A stretch of 64,000 nucleotides of DNA from NCBI RefSeq assembly GCF_950295315.1, contig NC_080181.1:37043375-37107374 (forward strand). Reading direction: 5' to 3'. This DNA comes from Erinaceus europaeus. Its lineage: Eukaryota > Chordata > Mammalia > Eulipotyphla > Erinaceidae. The notes under the pieces were generated by a model, which was given only the letters and a program-made list of their open reading frames with translations, did not search any database and had not been told where the DNA came from. The translations under genes and the position numbers were made by a program. Below, one piece after another: positions 48,789 to 62,914 of this stretch (the first letter of the stretch is position 1; the number at the start of each line of letters is the position of its first letter).

Positions 48789-51700
48789 GGGGTGGTGGGC
48801 AGCCACCAGAGCCAGAGCCCCAGGCAAAAGCCAGCGCAGGTGGGCAGGGTTCCGGGGCAAGGGGCACGGTGGGGGCGGGTCAGGGGGCGGGGCCGGCATC
48901 TGACAGCCCAGGGCTGGGGTCCAAGGGCCGCCAGGACCCTGTCCAAGCAAGTGCACTGACACACAGACAGACTGACTGACTGACAGCCCCCAGACACCCC
49001 CCAGGGCCCTGGGAGCCCTGAGCTGCCCCGGATCTGGCGGGCAGCCACCTGGACACAGGCCTCCATAGTGGAGGCCCCTGTAGACCCCGTTGCCTGCTGA
49101 CAGCGGCCCTCCTCCCCCTCCCTCTCCCTCTCCCCCTCGCCCTCCCCTTCCTCATCCTCAGAGGGACTCACTCAGGGCCCTTGGCCTAGGCAAGCCAGGG
49201 CTGCTGCTCTGGCTGCTGCAGCTGCTATCCAGTGGGTGGGTGCAGGTATCTGGCCCTGTCAGTTCCTGATTCTTGGGACCTGCCTGCCTCCAGCTCCACC
49301 CACTCTCCAGTCCAGCCCCCTCCCCCTCCTCCGCAAGGATGCCCCCTTTTCCCCTTGCCCCCTGTCCCCCAGCTCCCCAACTGTCATCTACTGTTTGCCT
49401 CCTTTCCTGCCAGCCTGCTGCTGCCCTCCAGCCCTGGGGGCCCTGGGCCAGCCCAGCTGCCATCTTCACCATCCTGCAGGGGGACCTGCCCTAACGCCCT
49501 GCCACCACAGGCACACACAGCCCTGCACCTATTCAGGGGCTCCCCTGCCTGCAGCCTGCCCCCCAAACAGTCTCCTTCTGCCCCTCAACCCCCTTCTAAC
49601 CCCTGTCAGGGCCCCTCACACACACCTGGGCATGAGTATCCCACACATGCACATCTCTCCCCTCCCCCTCCACTCCATTTGCACTAAGGATGGCAAGAGT
49701 CTTTTTCTCTGGGTATCCCCAGGGGAGTTGGGTCTGTCCAATGTCCTGGGGAGCCGGAACTGCAAACAATCTACAATGTAACATTTGGATCTCAGGCAAC
49801 CCAATCCCAAGTGCGCTGTGCAAGCCTAGGACTGGCGAAAACACCCCACTCTGAGCACAAGGTCTGCCTGGGTCAGTGGCTCCTCCAGTGGTCTCAGAGA
49901 CAGGCAGAGGCAGAGGCAGACAACGTTTTCAGGTTCAAAACCTATACTTCCCAGAAGCTGGTCCATCAGTAGGGTAAAAAAAAAAAAAAAAAAAGGCTTT
50001 TTTTTTTCATTTCCCCCTGCCTGACTCTCCTGTGTGATGCCTGTTTCTCAGTGAAACAAGGGAAAAAATCTTTTGGGGAGGGAGCAGGACCAAGATGCAG
50101 GCAGGAGGACTCCGTGGAGGGTGGATGGGTAGGTGGACCATGCCCTGGCTCCAGAGCCCCAGCTGCTGTTCCAGGCGCTCTCTGATTCCAGAGATCCCCC
50201 TGTGGCTTCTCATGAGACTATTTCCAAGACTGATCCTCAGGATATTGAGGATTCAAAAAATAGACAGGTCATATTGCTGTCAAAAGGAAATCCAGGGAGG
50301 TTGGGCAGAATGTCAGAGGGTTAAGAGGTGGTGGAGGAAACGAGGGGACAGGCAGAAGGATCCACGGTATGGCCCCCAGACCCCCACCTGCAGGGGAGTC
50401 GCTTTACAGGGGGTGAAGCAGATCTTCAGGGGCTCTATCTTTCTCTCCCCCCTCTTCCTTTCCCCTCCCCTCTCCCTTTCTCTCTGTCCTATGCAAGGAC
50501 AGTAACAACAACAACAACAAGAAGCACAACAATGATCAAGCAACAAGGGCAGCAAAAGGAGAATAAATGGTCTGCAGGAGCAGTGGATTCCAGGTATATG
50601 TATCGAGCACCGGCAGTAACCCTGGAAGCAATAAATAAATAAATAAATACATACATACATACATACATATATATATATATATAAACTCATAGAGAAAATA
50701 TACAGGTAATATACATGTATACATGTGTCGGTGTATCCACTTTGTAAATAAATGTACATGCACTTTTGTTTATCTAGTGAAGCAGACCTGCAGGGGTCTA
50801 CCTTTCTCTCACCCTTCTGTGTTTCCACTCCTCTCTCCCTTTCTCTCTGTCCTATGCAAGGACAGTAACAGCAACAACAACGATAATAATAACCACAACC
50901 AAGTTCAGGCAACAAGGGCAGCCAAAGGGGAAAACATGGTCTGCAGGAGTAGTGGGTTCGTGGTGCAGGCCCCTAGCCCTGACAATAACCCTGGAGGCAA
51001 TCAATCAGTCAATCAATCAATAGATAACGAATACATAAATAAAAAATACAGGTATTTACATGTATACGTGTCTCTGTGTTTCTACTGAGTCAAATGTAAA
51101 TGTGCTTTATTTATTTAGTGAAGCAGATCTTCAGGGGATCTTTCTCTCCCCCATCTCTCTTTCCCCTCCTCTTTACATTTTTCTCTGTTCTCCGCAAGGA
51201 CAGTAACTATCACAACAACAATAATAATATTATTAATAACCACAATATTCAAGCCACAAGGGCAGCAAAAAGGGAAAAAATGGAACATAGGAGCAGTGGA
51301 TTAGTGGTACTGGCACTGCGCTATGGCAATAACCCCTTGTGGCAATAAATAAATAAATAATACAAGTAATATACAAGAATATGTCCCAGTGTGTGTTTCC
51401 ACTGTGTAAACGTAAAAGCACTTTTATTTACTTATTTATATTTTATTTATTTACCTAGCCAAGAGAATTTCTTTTCATTGCTAAAAAAATGTCACATTAA
51501 TTAAGCTTAGCAGGTGGTGCCTCACCTGGTTAAGCACTCATGTTAAACTGTAGGAGGACCTGGGTTCAAGACCCTGGTCCCCACTTGCAGTGGGAAATCT
51601 TTATAAGTGGTGCAGATGTGCTGCAGGTATCTCTCTGGTTCTCAAAATCTCTATCCCTCCCTTGTCTCTCAATTCTTGACTGTCCATTCCAAAAAATAAA

Positions 51701-52842
51701 TCAAGATAATAGAAAGCAAAGAAAAAAGAAGAAGAAGAAGAAGAAGAAGAAGAAGAAGAAGAAGAAGAAGAAGAAGAAGAAGAAGAAGAAGAAGGCGGCA
51801 AAATGAAATATCCCAATAGTTCAAGGGGCTGCTCAGAACAATGCTTTCCTTATTATGATCCTCACAGCATACCATATTCAGAAAGGAAAAAGACACCGCG
51901 TTTTTTTTAACCCAGTTTATTTAATTTATTTATTCATTTATTTATTGAGGTGTTAATGTTTTACATTCAACAGAAGACTAGGGCTCTGATGCCAGAGGTC
52001 TCAAGTACCCCTAGATGGCTCTCTGCCTCTACAAAACCAATCGATCAACCCGTGCATCACTCCAACCTTCCATCCATCCATCCATCCATCCATCCATCCA
52101 TCCATCCATCCAACTATCCATCGACCAATCAACCAAGCTAAGTACAAAAGGAGATATAACCTTGAATGATAGACAGTCAAGCCTGCACAGATACGTTGCC
52201 AACTGGGCAGTTTGGCTGAATAGGGCAGAAGAGCTGATCCAGGGAATGTGGTGGGGGGTGTGGGTGTGGGTGGGGTGAGCAGGTGAGTCTGTGAGCTGGG
52301 TCACGTCAGGGACGCGGAGGGGGGGTGTGGGCAGCTGTCACAGGCGAAATGTCAAAAGCGCTCGAGCTGGTGATCAGGGCACCCGGAAGTGAAGAGAGAC
52401 AAGAGGAGAGGAGCGGACAGGAGAGGAGAGGAGAGGACAGGAGAGGAACTGAGAAACCCACCTGGACAGAGATAGCATACCGGCATCCAGCAAGGCAGGC
52501 AGGCATGCAGGCAGCTGTGGCCTGGGCTCCCTGGCTCCTGGGCGCACCTCCTCCTTTGCTCTCTTGGCTGCCAGCCCCAAGGTCCGTCGTCGGTCAGCGC
52601 TGTCCTCCCGTTCTTCCGTCCCTCTGTGCCAGGGCCCAGGGGTCTGGTTGCTGCCGCCTGACATAGTGGCAGGACAGTTGGGCTGCCCAGTGCCAGTGCG
52701 CCTGCGCACAGAATCCTGGGGGGGGGACATCACAGAGGGCTCCAGAGGTTGCTAGGCCACGAGGACCCCGCCCACCCAGTTGACCCCTAGGGAGGCAGTG
52801 GTGGTGGCAGCAGCCATGACACCCACCCTGAACTTGATCTGA
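48789..52842 (+). repeat. Macrosatellite unit 13 (beta/beta, subtype y), 4054 bp
   Basis: Subtype y markers as in unit 10. A private 4-base deletion at the start of the third SINE body gives CAGGGGATCTTTC near 51133, where every other unit reads CAGGGGGCCTATCTTTC. SINE block 50381-51727, (GAA)22 at 51728-51793, YY1-type core 49459-49466, CTCF-like 52008-52021, NRF1-like 52697-52708. Confidence 0.97.
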
Positions 52843-54696
52843 GGGGTGGTGGGCAGCCACCAGAGCCAGAGCCCCAGGCAAAAGCCAGCGCAGGTGGGCA
52901 GGGTTCCGGGGCAAGGGGCACGGTGGGGGCGGGTCAGGGGGCGGGGCCGGCATCTGACAGCCCAGGGCTGGGGTCCAAGGGCCGCCAGGACCCTGTCCAA
53001 GCAAGTGCACTGACACACAGACAGACTGACTGACTGACAGCCCCCAGACACCCCCCAGGGCCCTGGGAGCCCTGAGCTGCCCCGGATCTGGCGGGCAGCC
53101 ACCTGGACACAGGCCTCCATAGTGGAGGCCCCTGTAGACCCCGTTGCCTGCTGACAGCGGCCCTCCTCCCCCTCCCTCTCCCTCTCCCCCTCGCCCTCCC
53201 CTTCCTCATCCTCAGAGGGACTCACTCAGGGCCCTTGGCCTAGGCAAGCCAGGGCTGCTGCTCTGGCTGCTGCAGCTGCTATCCAGTGGGTGGGTGCAGG
53301 TATCTGGCCCTGTCAGTTCCTGATTCTTGGGACCTGCCTGCCTCCAGCTCCACCCACTCTCCAGTCCAGCCCCCTCCCCCTCCTCCGCAAGGATGCCCCC
53401 TTTTCCCCTTGCCCCCTGTCCCCCAGCTCCCCAACTGTCATCTACTGTTTGCCTCCTTTCCTGCCAGCCTGCTGCTGCCCTCCAGCCCTGGGGGCCCTGG
53501 GCCAGCCCAGCTGCCATCTTCACCATCCTGCAGGGGGACCTGCCCTAACGCCCTGCCACCACAGGCACACACAGCCCTGCACCTATTCAGGGGCTCCCCT
53601 GCCTGCAGCCTGCCCCCCAAACAGTCTCCTTCTGCCCCTCAACCCCCTTCTAACCCCTGTCAGGGCCCCTCACACACACCTGGGCATGAGTATCCCACAC
53701 ATGCACATCTCTCCCCTCCCCCTCCACTCCATTTGCACTAAGGATGGCAAGAGTCTTTTTCTCTGGGTATCCCCAGGGGAGTTGGGTCTGTCCAATGTCC
53801 TGGGGAGCCGGAACTGCAAACAATCTACAATGTAACATTTGGATCTCAGGCAACCCAATCCCAAGTGCGCTGTGCAAGCCTAGGACTGGCGAAAACACCC
53901 CACTCTGAGCACAAGGTCTGCCTGGGTCAGTGGCTCCTCCAGTGGTCTCAGAGACAGGCAGAGGCAGAGGCAGACAACGTTTTCAGGTTCAAAACCTATA
54001 CTTCCCAGAAGCTGGTCCATCAGTAGGGTAAAAAAAAAAAAAAAAAAAGGCTTTTTTTTTTCATTTCCCCCTGCCTGACTCTCCTGTGTGATGCCTGTTT
54101 CTCAGTGAAACAAGGGAAAAAATCTTTTGGGGAGGGAGCAGGACCAAGATGCAGGCAGGAGGACTCCGTGGAGGGTGGATGGGTAGGTGGACCATGCCCT
54201 GGCTCCAGAGCCCCAGCTGCTGTTCCAGGCGCTCTCTGATTCCAGAGATCCCCCTGTGGCTTCTCATGAGACTATTTCCAAGACTGATCCTCAGGATATT
54301 GAGGATTCAAAAAATAGACAGGTCATATTGCTGTCAAAAGGAAATCCAGGGAGGTTGGGCAGAATGTCAGAGGGTTAAGAGGTGGTGGAGGAAACGAGGG
54401 GACAGGCAGAAGGATCCACGGTATGGCCCCCAGACCCCCACCTGCAGGGGAGTCGCTTTACAGGGGGTGAAGCAGATCTTCAGGGGCTCTATCTTTCTCT
54501 CCCCCCTCTTCCTTTCCCCTCCCCTCTCCCTTTCTCTCTGTCCTATGCAAGGACAGTAACAACAACAACAACAAGAAGCACAACAATGATCAAGCAACAA
54601 GGGCAGCAAAAGGAGAATAAATGGTCTGCAGGAGCAGTGGATTCCAGGTATATGTATCGAGCACCGGCAGTAACCCTGGAAGCAATAAATAAATAA

Positions 54697-54729
<33 letters not shown>

Positions 54730-56939
54730 TATATATAAACTCATAGAGAAAATATACAGGTAATATACATGTATACATGTGTCGGTGTATCCACTTTGTA
54801 AATAAATGTACATGCACTTTTGTTTATCTAGTGAAGCAGACCTGCAGGGGTCTACCTTTCTCTCACCCTTCTGTGTTTCCACTCCTCTCTCCCTTTCTCT
54901 CTATCCTATGCAAGGACAGTAACAGCAACAACAACGATAATAATAACCACAACCAAGTTCAGGCAACAAGGGCAGCCAAAGGGGAAAACATGGTCTGCAG
55001 GAGTAGTGGGTTCGTGGTGCAGGCCCCTAGCCCTGACAATAACCCTGGAGGCAATCAATCAGTCAATCAATCAATAGATAACGAATACATAAATAAAAAA
55101 TACAGGTATTTACATGTATACGTGTCTCTGTGTTTCTACTGAGTCAAATGTAAATGTGCTTTATTTATTTAGTGAAGCAGATCTTCAGGGGGCCTATCTT
55201 TCTCTCCCCCATCTCTCTTTCCCCTCCTCTTTACATTTTTCTCTGTTCTCCGCAAGGACAGTAACTATCACAACAACAATAATAATATTATTAATAACCA
55301 CAATATTCAAGCCACAAGGGCAGCAAAAAGGGAAAAAATGGAACATAGGAGCAGTGGATTAGTGGTACTGGCACTGCGCTATGGCAATAACCCCTTGTGG
55401 CAATAAATAAATAAATAATACAAGTAATATACAAGAATATGTCCCAGTGTGTGTTTCCACTGTGTAAACGTAAAAGCACTTTTATTTACTTATTTATATT
55501 TTATTTATTTACCTAGCCAAGAGAATTTCTTTTCATTGCTAAAAAAATGTCACATTAATTAAGCTTAGCAGGTGGTGCCTCACCTGGTTAAGCACTCATG
55601 TTAAACTGTAGGAGGACCTGGGTTCAAGACCCTGGTCCCCACTTGCAGTGGGAAATCTTTATAAGTGGTGCAGATGTGCTGCAGGTATCTCTCTGGTTCT
55701 CAAAATCTCTATCCCTCCCTTGTCTCTCAATTCTTGACTGTCCATTCCAAAAAATAAATCAAGATAATAGAAAGCAAAGAAAAAAGAAGAAGAAGAAGAA
55801 GAAGAAGAAGAAGAAGAAGAAGAAGAAGAAGAAGAAGAAGGCGGCAAAATGAAATATCCCAATATTTCAAGGGGCTGCTCAGAACAATGCTTTCCTTATT
55901 ATGATCCTCACAGCATACCATATTCAGAAAGGAAAAAGACACCGCGTTTTTTTTAACCCAGTTTATTTAATTTATTTATTCATTTATTTATTGAGGTGTT
56001 AATGTTTTACATTCAACAGAAGACTAGGGCTCTGATGCCAGAGGTCTCAAGTACCCCTAGATGGCTCTCTGCCTCTACAAAACCAATCGATCAACCCGTG
56101 CATCACTCCAACCTTCCATCCATCCATCCATCCATCCATCCATCCATGCTTCCTTCCATCCATCCATCCATCCATCCATCCATCCATCCAACTATCCATC
56201 GACCAATCAACCAAGCTAAGTACAAAAGGAGATATAACCTTGAATGATAAAGACAGTCAAGCCTGCACAGATACGTTGCCAACTGGGCAGTTTGGCTGAA
56301 TAGGGCAGAGGAGCTGATCCAGGGAATGTGGTGGGGGGTATGGGTGTGGGTGTGGGTGGGGTGAGCAGGTGAGTCTGTGAGCTGGGTCACGTCAGGGACG
56401 CGGAGGGGGGGTGTGGGCAGCTGTCACAGGCGAAATGTCAAAAGCGCTCGAGCTGGTGATCAGGGCACCCGGAAGTGAGGAGAGACAAGAGGAGAGGAGC
56501 CGACAGGAGAGGACAGGAGAGGAGAGGAGAGGACAGGAGAGGAACTGAGAAACCCACCTGGACAGAGGTAGCATACCGGCATCCAGCAAGGCAGGCAGGC
56601 ATGAAGGCAGCTGTGGCCTGGGCTCCCTGGCTCCTGGGCGCACCTCCTCCTTTGCTCTCTTGGCTGCCAGCCCCAAGGTCCGTCGTCGGTCAGCGCTGTC
56701 CTCCCGTTCTTCCGTCCCTCTGTGCCAGGGCCCAGGGGTCTGGTTGCTGCCGCCTGACATAGTGGCAGGACAGTTGGGCTGCCCAGTGCCAGTGCGCCTG
56801 CGCACAGAATCCTGGGGGGGGGGACATCACAAAGGGCTGGAAAGTTTGCTAGGCCACGAGGACCCCGCCCACCCAGTTGACCCCTAGGGAGGCAGTGGTG
56901 GTGGCAGCAGCCATGACACCCACCCTGAACTTGATCTGA
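52843..56939 (+). repeat. Macrosatellite unit 14 (beta body, alpha tail), 4097 bp
   Basis: Beta body followed by an alpha tail (AATATTTC, GATAAAGAC, GCTTCC in the CCAT tract), so it precedes an alpha unit just as units 4 and 6 do. Unlike those it lacks the alpha patch near the head. A private change gives CATGAAGGCAG near 56600 instead of CATGCAGGCAG. SINE block 54435-55785, (GAA)18 at 55786-55839, YY1-type core 53513-53520, CTCF-like 56054-56067, NRF1-like 56793-56804. Confidence 0.97.
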
Positions 56940-58116
56940 GGGGTGGTGGCCAGCCACCAGAGCCAGAGCCCCAGGCAAAAGCCAGCGCAGGTGGGCAGGG
57001 CTCCGGGGCAAGGGGCACGGTGGGGGCGGGTCAGGGGGCGGGGCCGGCATCTGACAGCCCAGGGCTGGGGTCCAAGGGCCGCCAGGACCCTGTCCAAGCA
57101 AGTGCACTGACACACAGACAGACTGACTGACTGACAGCCCCCACCCCACAGACACCCCCCAGGGCCCTGGGAGCCCTGAGCTGCCCCGGATCTGGCGGGC
57201 AGCCACCTGGACACAGGCCTCCATAGTGGAGGCCCCTGTAGACCCCGTTGCCCGCTGACAGCGGCCCTCCTCCCCCTCCCTCTCCCCCTCCCCTTCCTCA
57301 TCCTCAGAGGGACTCACTCAGGGCCCTTGGCCTAGGCAAGCCAGGGCTGCTGCTCTGGCTGCTGCAGCTGCTATCCAGTGGGTGGGTGCAGGTATCTGGC
57401 CCTGTCAGTTCCTGATTCTTGGGACCTGCCTGCCTCCAGCTCCACCCACTCTCCAGTCCAGCCCCCTCCCCCTCCTCCGCAAGGATGCCCCCTTTTCCCC
57501 TTGCCCCCTGTCCCCCAGCTCCCCAACTGTCATCTACTGTTTGCCTCCTTTCCTGCCAGCCTGCTGCTGCCCTCCAGCCCTGGGGGCCCTGGGCCAGCCC
57601 AGCTGCCATCTTCACCATCCTGCAGGGGGACCTGCCCTAACGCCCTGCCACCACAGGCACACACAGCCCTGCACCTATTCAGGGGCTCCCCTGCCTGCAG
57701 CCTAACCCCCAAACAATCTCCTTCTGCCCCTCAACCCCCTTCTAACCCCTGTCAGGGCCCCTCACACACACCTGGGCATGAGTATCCCACACATGCACAT
57801 CTCTCCCCTCCCCCTCCACTCCATTTGCACTAAGGATGGCAAGAGTCTTTTTTTCTGGGTATCCCCAGGGGAGTTGGGTCTGTCCAATGTCCTGGGGCGC
57901 CGGAACTACAAACAATCTACAATGTAACATTTGGATCTCAGGCAACCCAATCCCAAGTGCGCTGTGCAAGCCTAGGACTGGCGAAAACACCCCACTCTGA
58001 GCACAAGGTCTGCCTGGGCCAGTGGCTCCTCCAGTGGACTCAGAGACAGGCAGAGGCAGAGGCAGACAACGTTTTCAGGTTCAAAACCTATACTTCCCAG
58101 AAGCTGGTCCATCAGT

Positions 58117-58157
<41 letters not shown>

Positions 58158-58798
58158 AGGCTTTTTTTTTTCTTTTCCCACTGCCTGACTCTCCTGTGTG
58201 ATGCCTGATTCTCAGTGAAACAAGGGAAAAAATCTTTTGGGGAGGGAGCAGGACCAAGATGCAGGCAGGTGGACTCCGTGGAGGGTGGATGGGTAGGTAG
58301 ACCATGCCCTGGCTCCTGAGCCCCAGCTGCTGTTCCAGGCGCTCTCTGATTCCCTGTGGCTTCTCATGAGACTATTTCCAAGACTGATCCTCAGGATATT
58401 GAGGATTCAAAAAATAGACAGGTCATATTGCTGTCAAAAGGAAATCCAGGGAGGTTGGGCGGAATGTCAGAGGGTTAAGAGGTGGTGGAGGAAACGAGGG
58501 GACAGGCAGAAGGATCCACGGTATGGCCCCCAGACCCCCACCTGCAGGGGAGTCGCTTTACAGGGGGTGAAGCAGATCTTCAGGGGCTCTATCTTTCTCT
58601 CCCCCCTCTTCCTTTCCCCTCCCCTCTCCCTTTCTCTCTGTCCTATGCAAGGACAGTAACAACAACAACAACAACAACAACAAGCACAACAATGATCAAG
58701 CAACAAGGGCAGCAAAAGGAGAATAAATGGTCTGCAGGAGCAGTAGATTCCAGGTATATGTATCGAGCACCGGCAGTAACCCTGGAAGCAATAAATAA

Positions 58799-58831
<33 letters not shown>

Positions 58832-59505
58832 TATATATAAACTCATAGAGAAAATATACAGGTAATATACATGTATACATGTGTCGGTGTATCCACTTTG
58901 TAAATAAATGTACATGCACTTTTGTTTATCTAGTGAAGCAGACCTGCAGGGGTCTACCTTTCTCTCACCCTTCTGTGTTTCCACTCCTCTCTCCCTTTCT
59001 CTCTGTCCTATGCAAGGACAGTAACAGCAACAACAACGATAATAATAACCACAACCAAGTTCAGGCAACAAGGGCAGCCAAAGGGGAAAACATGGTCTGC
59101 AGGAGTAGTGGGTTCGTGGTGCAGGCCCCTAGCCCTGACAATAACCCTGGAGGCAATCAATCAGTCAATCAATCAATAGATAACGAATACATAAATAAAA
59201 AATACAGGTATTTACATGTATACGTGTCTCTGTGTTTCTACTGAGTCAAATGTAAATGTGCTTTATTTATTTAGTGAAGCAGATCTTCAGGGGGCCTATC
59301 TTTCTCTCCCCCATCTCTCTTTCCCCTCCTCTTTACATTTTTCTCTGTTCTCCGCAAGGACAGTAACTATCACAACAACAATAATAATATTATTAATAAC
59401 CACAATATTCAAGCCACAAGGGCAGCAAAAATGGAAAAAATGGAACATAGGAGCAGTGGATTAGTGGTACTGGCACTGCGCTATGGCAATAACCCCTTGT
59501 GGCAA

Positions 59506-59537
<32 letters not shown>

Positions 59538-61027
59538 ACAAGTAATATACAAGAATATGTCCCAGTGTGTGTTTCCACTGTGTAAACGTAAAAGCACTTT
59601 TATTTACTTATTTATATTTTATTTATTTACCTAGCCAAGAGAATTTCTTTTCATTGCTAAAAAAATGTCACATTAATTAAGCTTAGCAGGTGGTGCCTCA
59701 CCTGGTTAAGCACTCATGTTAAACTGTAGGAGGACCTGGGTTCAAGACCCTGGTCCCCACTTGCAGTGGGAAATCTTTACAAGTGGTGCAGATGTGCTGC
59801 AGGTATCTCTCTGGTTCTCAAAATCTCTGTCCCTCCCTTGTCTCTCAATTCTTGACTGTCCATTCCAAAAAATAAATCAAGATAATAGAAAGCAAAGAAA
59901 AAAGAAGAAGAAGAAGAAGAAGAAGAAGAAGAAGAAGAAGAAGAAGAAGAAGAAGGCGGCAAAATGAAATATCCCAATAGTTCAAGGGGCTGCTCAGAAC
60001 AATGCTTTCCTTATTATGATCCTCACAGCATACCATATTCAGAAAGGAAAAAGACACCGCGTTTTTTTTAACCCAGTTTATTTAATTTATTTATTCATTT
60101 ATTTATTGAGGTGTTAATGTTTTACATTCAACAGAAGACTAGGGCTCTGATGCCAGAGGTCTCAAGTACCCCTAGATGGCTCTCTGCCTCTACAAAACCA
60201 ATCGATCAACCCGTGCATCACTCCAACCTTCCATCCATCCATCCATCCATCCATCCATCCATCCATCCATCCATCCATCCATCCATCCATCCATCCAACT
60301 ATCCATCGACCAATCAACCAAGCTAAGTACAAAAGGAGATATAACCTTGAATGATAGACAGTCAAGCCTGCACAGATACGTTGCCAACTGGGCAGTTTGG
60401 CTGAATAGGGCAGAAGAGCTGATCCAGGGAATGTGGTGGGGGGTGTGGGTGTGGGTGGGGTGAGCAGGTGAGTCTGTGAGCTGGGTCACGTCAGGGACGC
60501 GGAGGGGGGGTGTGGGCAGCTGTCACAGGCGAAATGTCAAAAGCGCTCGAGCTGGTGATCAGGGCACCCGGAAGTGAAGAGAGACAAGAGGAGAGGAGCG
60601 GACAGGAGAGGAGAGGAGAGGACAGGAGAGGAACTGAGAAACCCACCTGGACAGAGATAGCATACCGGCATCCAGCAAGGCAGGCAGGCATGCAGGCAGC
60701 TGTGGCCTGGGCTCCCTGGCTCCTGGGCGCACCTCCTCCTTTGCTCTCTTGGCTGCCAGCCCCAAGGTCCGTCGTCGGTCAGCGCTGTCCTCCCGTTCTT
60801 CCGTCCCTCTGTGCCAGGGCCCAGGGGTCTGGTTGCTGCCGCCTGACATAGTGGCAGGACAGTTGGGCTGCCCAGTGCCAGTGCGCCTGCGCACAGAATC
60901 CTGGGGGGGGGACATCACAGAGGGCTCCAGAGGTTGCTAGGCCACGAGGACCCCGCCCACCCAGTTGACCCCTAGGGAGGCAGTGGTGGTGGCAGCAGCC
61001 ATGACACCCACCCTGAACTTGATCTGA
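56940..61027 (+). repeat. Macrosatellite unit 15 (alpha body, beta tail), 4088 bp
   Basis: Alpha body with GTCTTTTTTTCTGG like units 5 and 7, but a 34-A run (58122-58155) close to the 33 of unit 3. Its AAAT tail near 59513 and its CCAT tract (about 60228-60297) are the longest in the window. SINE block 58535-59903, (GAA)17 at 59904-59954, YY1-type core 57605-57612, CTCF-like 60169-60182, NRF1-like 60882-60893. Confidence 0.97.
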
Positions 61028-62881
61028 GGGGTGGTGGGCAGCCACCAGAGCCAGAGCCCCAGGCAAAAGCCAGCGCAGGTGGGCAGGGTTCCGGGGCAAG
61101 GGGCACGGTGGGGGCGGGTCAGGGGGCGGGGCCGGCATCTGACAGCCCAGGGCTGGGGTCCAAGGGCCGCCAGGACCCTGTCCAAGCAAGTGCACTGACA
61201 CACAGACAGACTGACTGACTGACAGCCCCCAGACACCCCCCAGGGCCCTGGGAGCCCTGAGCTGCCCCGGATCTGGCGGGCAGCCACCTGGACACAGGCC
61301 TCCATAGTGGAGGCCCCTGTAGACCCCGTTGCCTGCTGACAGCGGCCCTCCTCCCCCTCCCTCTCCCTCTCCCCCTCGCCCTCCCCTTCCTCATCCTCAG
61401 AGGGACTCACTCAGGGCCCTTGGCCTAGGCAAGCCAGGGCTGCTGCTCTGGCTGCTGCAGCTGCTATCCAGTGGGTGGGTGCAGGTATCTGGCCCTGTCA
61501 GTTCCTGATTCTTGGGACCTGCCTGCCTCCAGCTCCACCCACTCTCCAGTCCAGCCCCCTCCCCCTCCTCCGCAAGGATGCCCCCTTTTCCCCTTGCCCC
61601 CTGTCCCCCAGCTCCCCAACTGTCATCTACTGTTTGCCTCCTTTCCTGCCAGCCTGCTGCTGCCCTCCAGCCCTGGGGGCCCTGGGCCAGCCCAGCTGCC
61701 ATCTTCACCATCCTGCAGGGGGACCTGCCCTAACGCCCTGCCACCACAGGCACACACAGCCCTGCACCTATTCAGGGGCTCCCCTGCCTGCAGCCTGCCC
61801 CCCAAACAGTCTCCTTCTGCCCCTCAACCCCCTTCTAACCCCTGTCAGGGCCCCTCACACACACCTGGGCATGAGTATCCCACACATGCACATCTCTCCC
61901 CTCCCCCTCCACTCCATTTGCACTAAGGATGGCAAGAGTCTTTTTCTCTGGGTATCCCCAGGGGAGTTGGGTCTGTCCAATGTCCTGGGGAGCCGGAACT
62001 GCAAACAATCTACAATGTAACATTTGGATCTCAGGCAACCCAATCCCAAGTGCGCTGTGCAAGCCTAGGACTGGCGAAAACACCCCACTCTGAGCACAAG
62101 GTCTGCCTGGGTCAGTGGCTCCTCCAGTGGTCTCAGAGACAGGCAGAGGCAGAGGCAGACAACGTTTTCAGGTTCAAAACCTATACTTCCCAGAAGCTGG
62201 TCCATCAGTAGGGTAAAAAAAAAAAAAAAAAAAGGCTTTTTTTTTTCATTTCCCCCTGCCTGACTCTCCTGTGTGATGCCTGTTTCTCAGTGAAACAAGG
62301 GAAAAAATCTTTTGGGGAGGGAGCAGGACCAAGATGCAGGCAGGAGGACTCCGTGGAGGGTGGATGGGTAGGTGGACCATGCCCTGGCTCCAGAGCCCCA
62401 GCTGCTGTTCCAGGCGCTCTCTGATTCCAGAGATCCCCCTGTGGCTTCTCATGAGACTATTTCCAAGACTGATCCTCAGGATATTGAGGATTCAAAAAAT
62501 AGACAGGTCATATTGCTGTCAAAAGGAAATCCAGGGAGGTTGGGCAGAATGTCAGAGGGTTAAGAGGTGGTGGAGGAAACGAGGGGACAGGCAGAAGGAT
62601 CCACGGTATGGCCCCCAGACCCCCACCTGCAGGGGAGTCGCTTTACAGGGGGTGAAGCAGATCTTCAGGGGCTCTATCTTTCTCTCCCCCCTCTTCCTTT
62701 CCCCTCCCCTCTCCCTTTCTCTCTGTCCTATGCAAGGACAGTAACAACAACAACAACAAGAAGCACAACAATGATCAAGCAACAAGGGCAGCAAAAGGAG
62801 AATAAATGGTCTGCAGGAGCAGTGGATTCCAGGTATATGTATCGAGCACCGGCAGTAACCCTGGAAGCAATAAATAAATAA

Positions 62882-62914
<33 letters not shown>

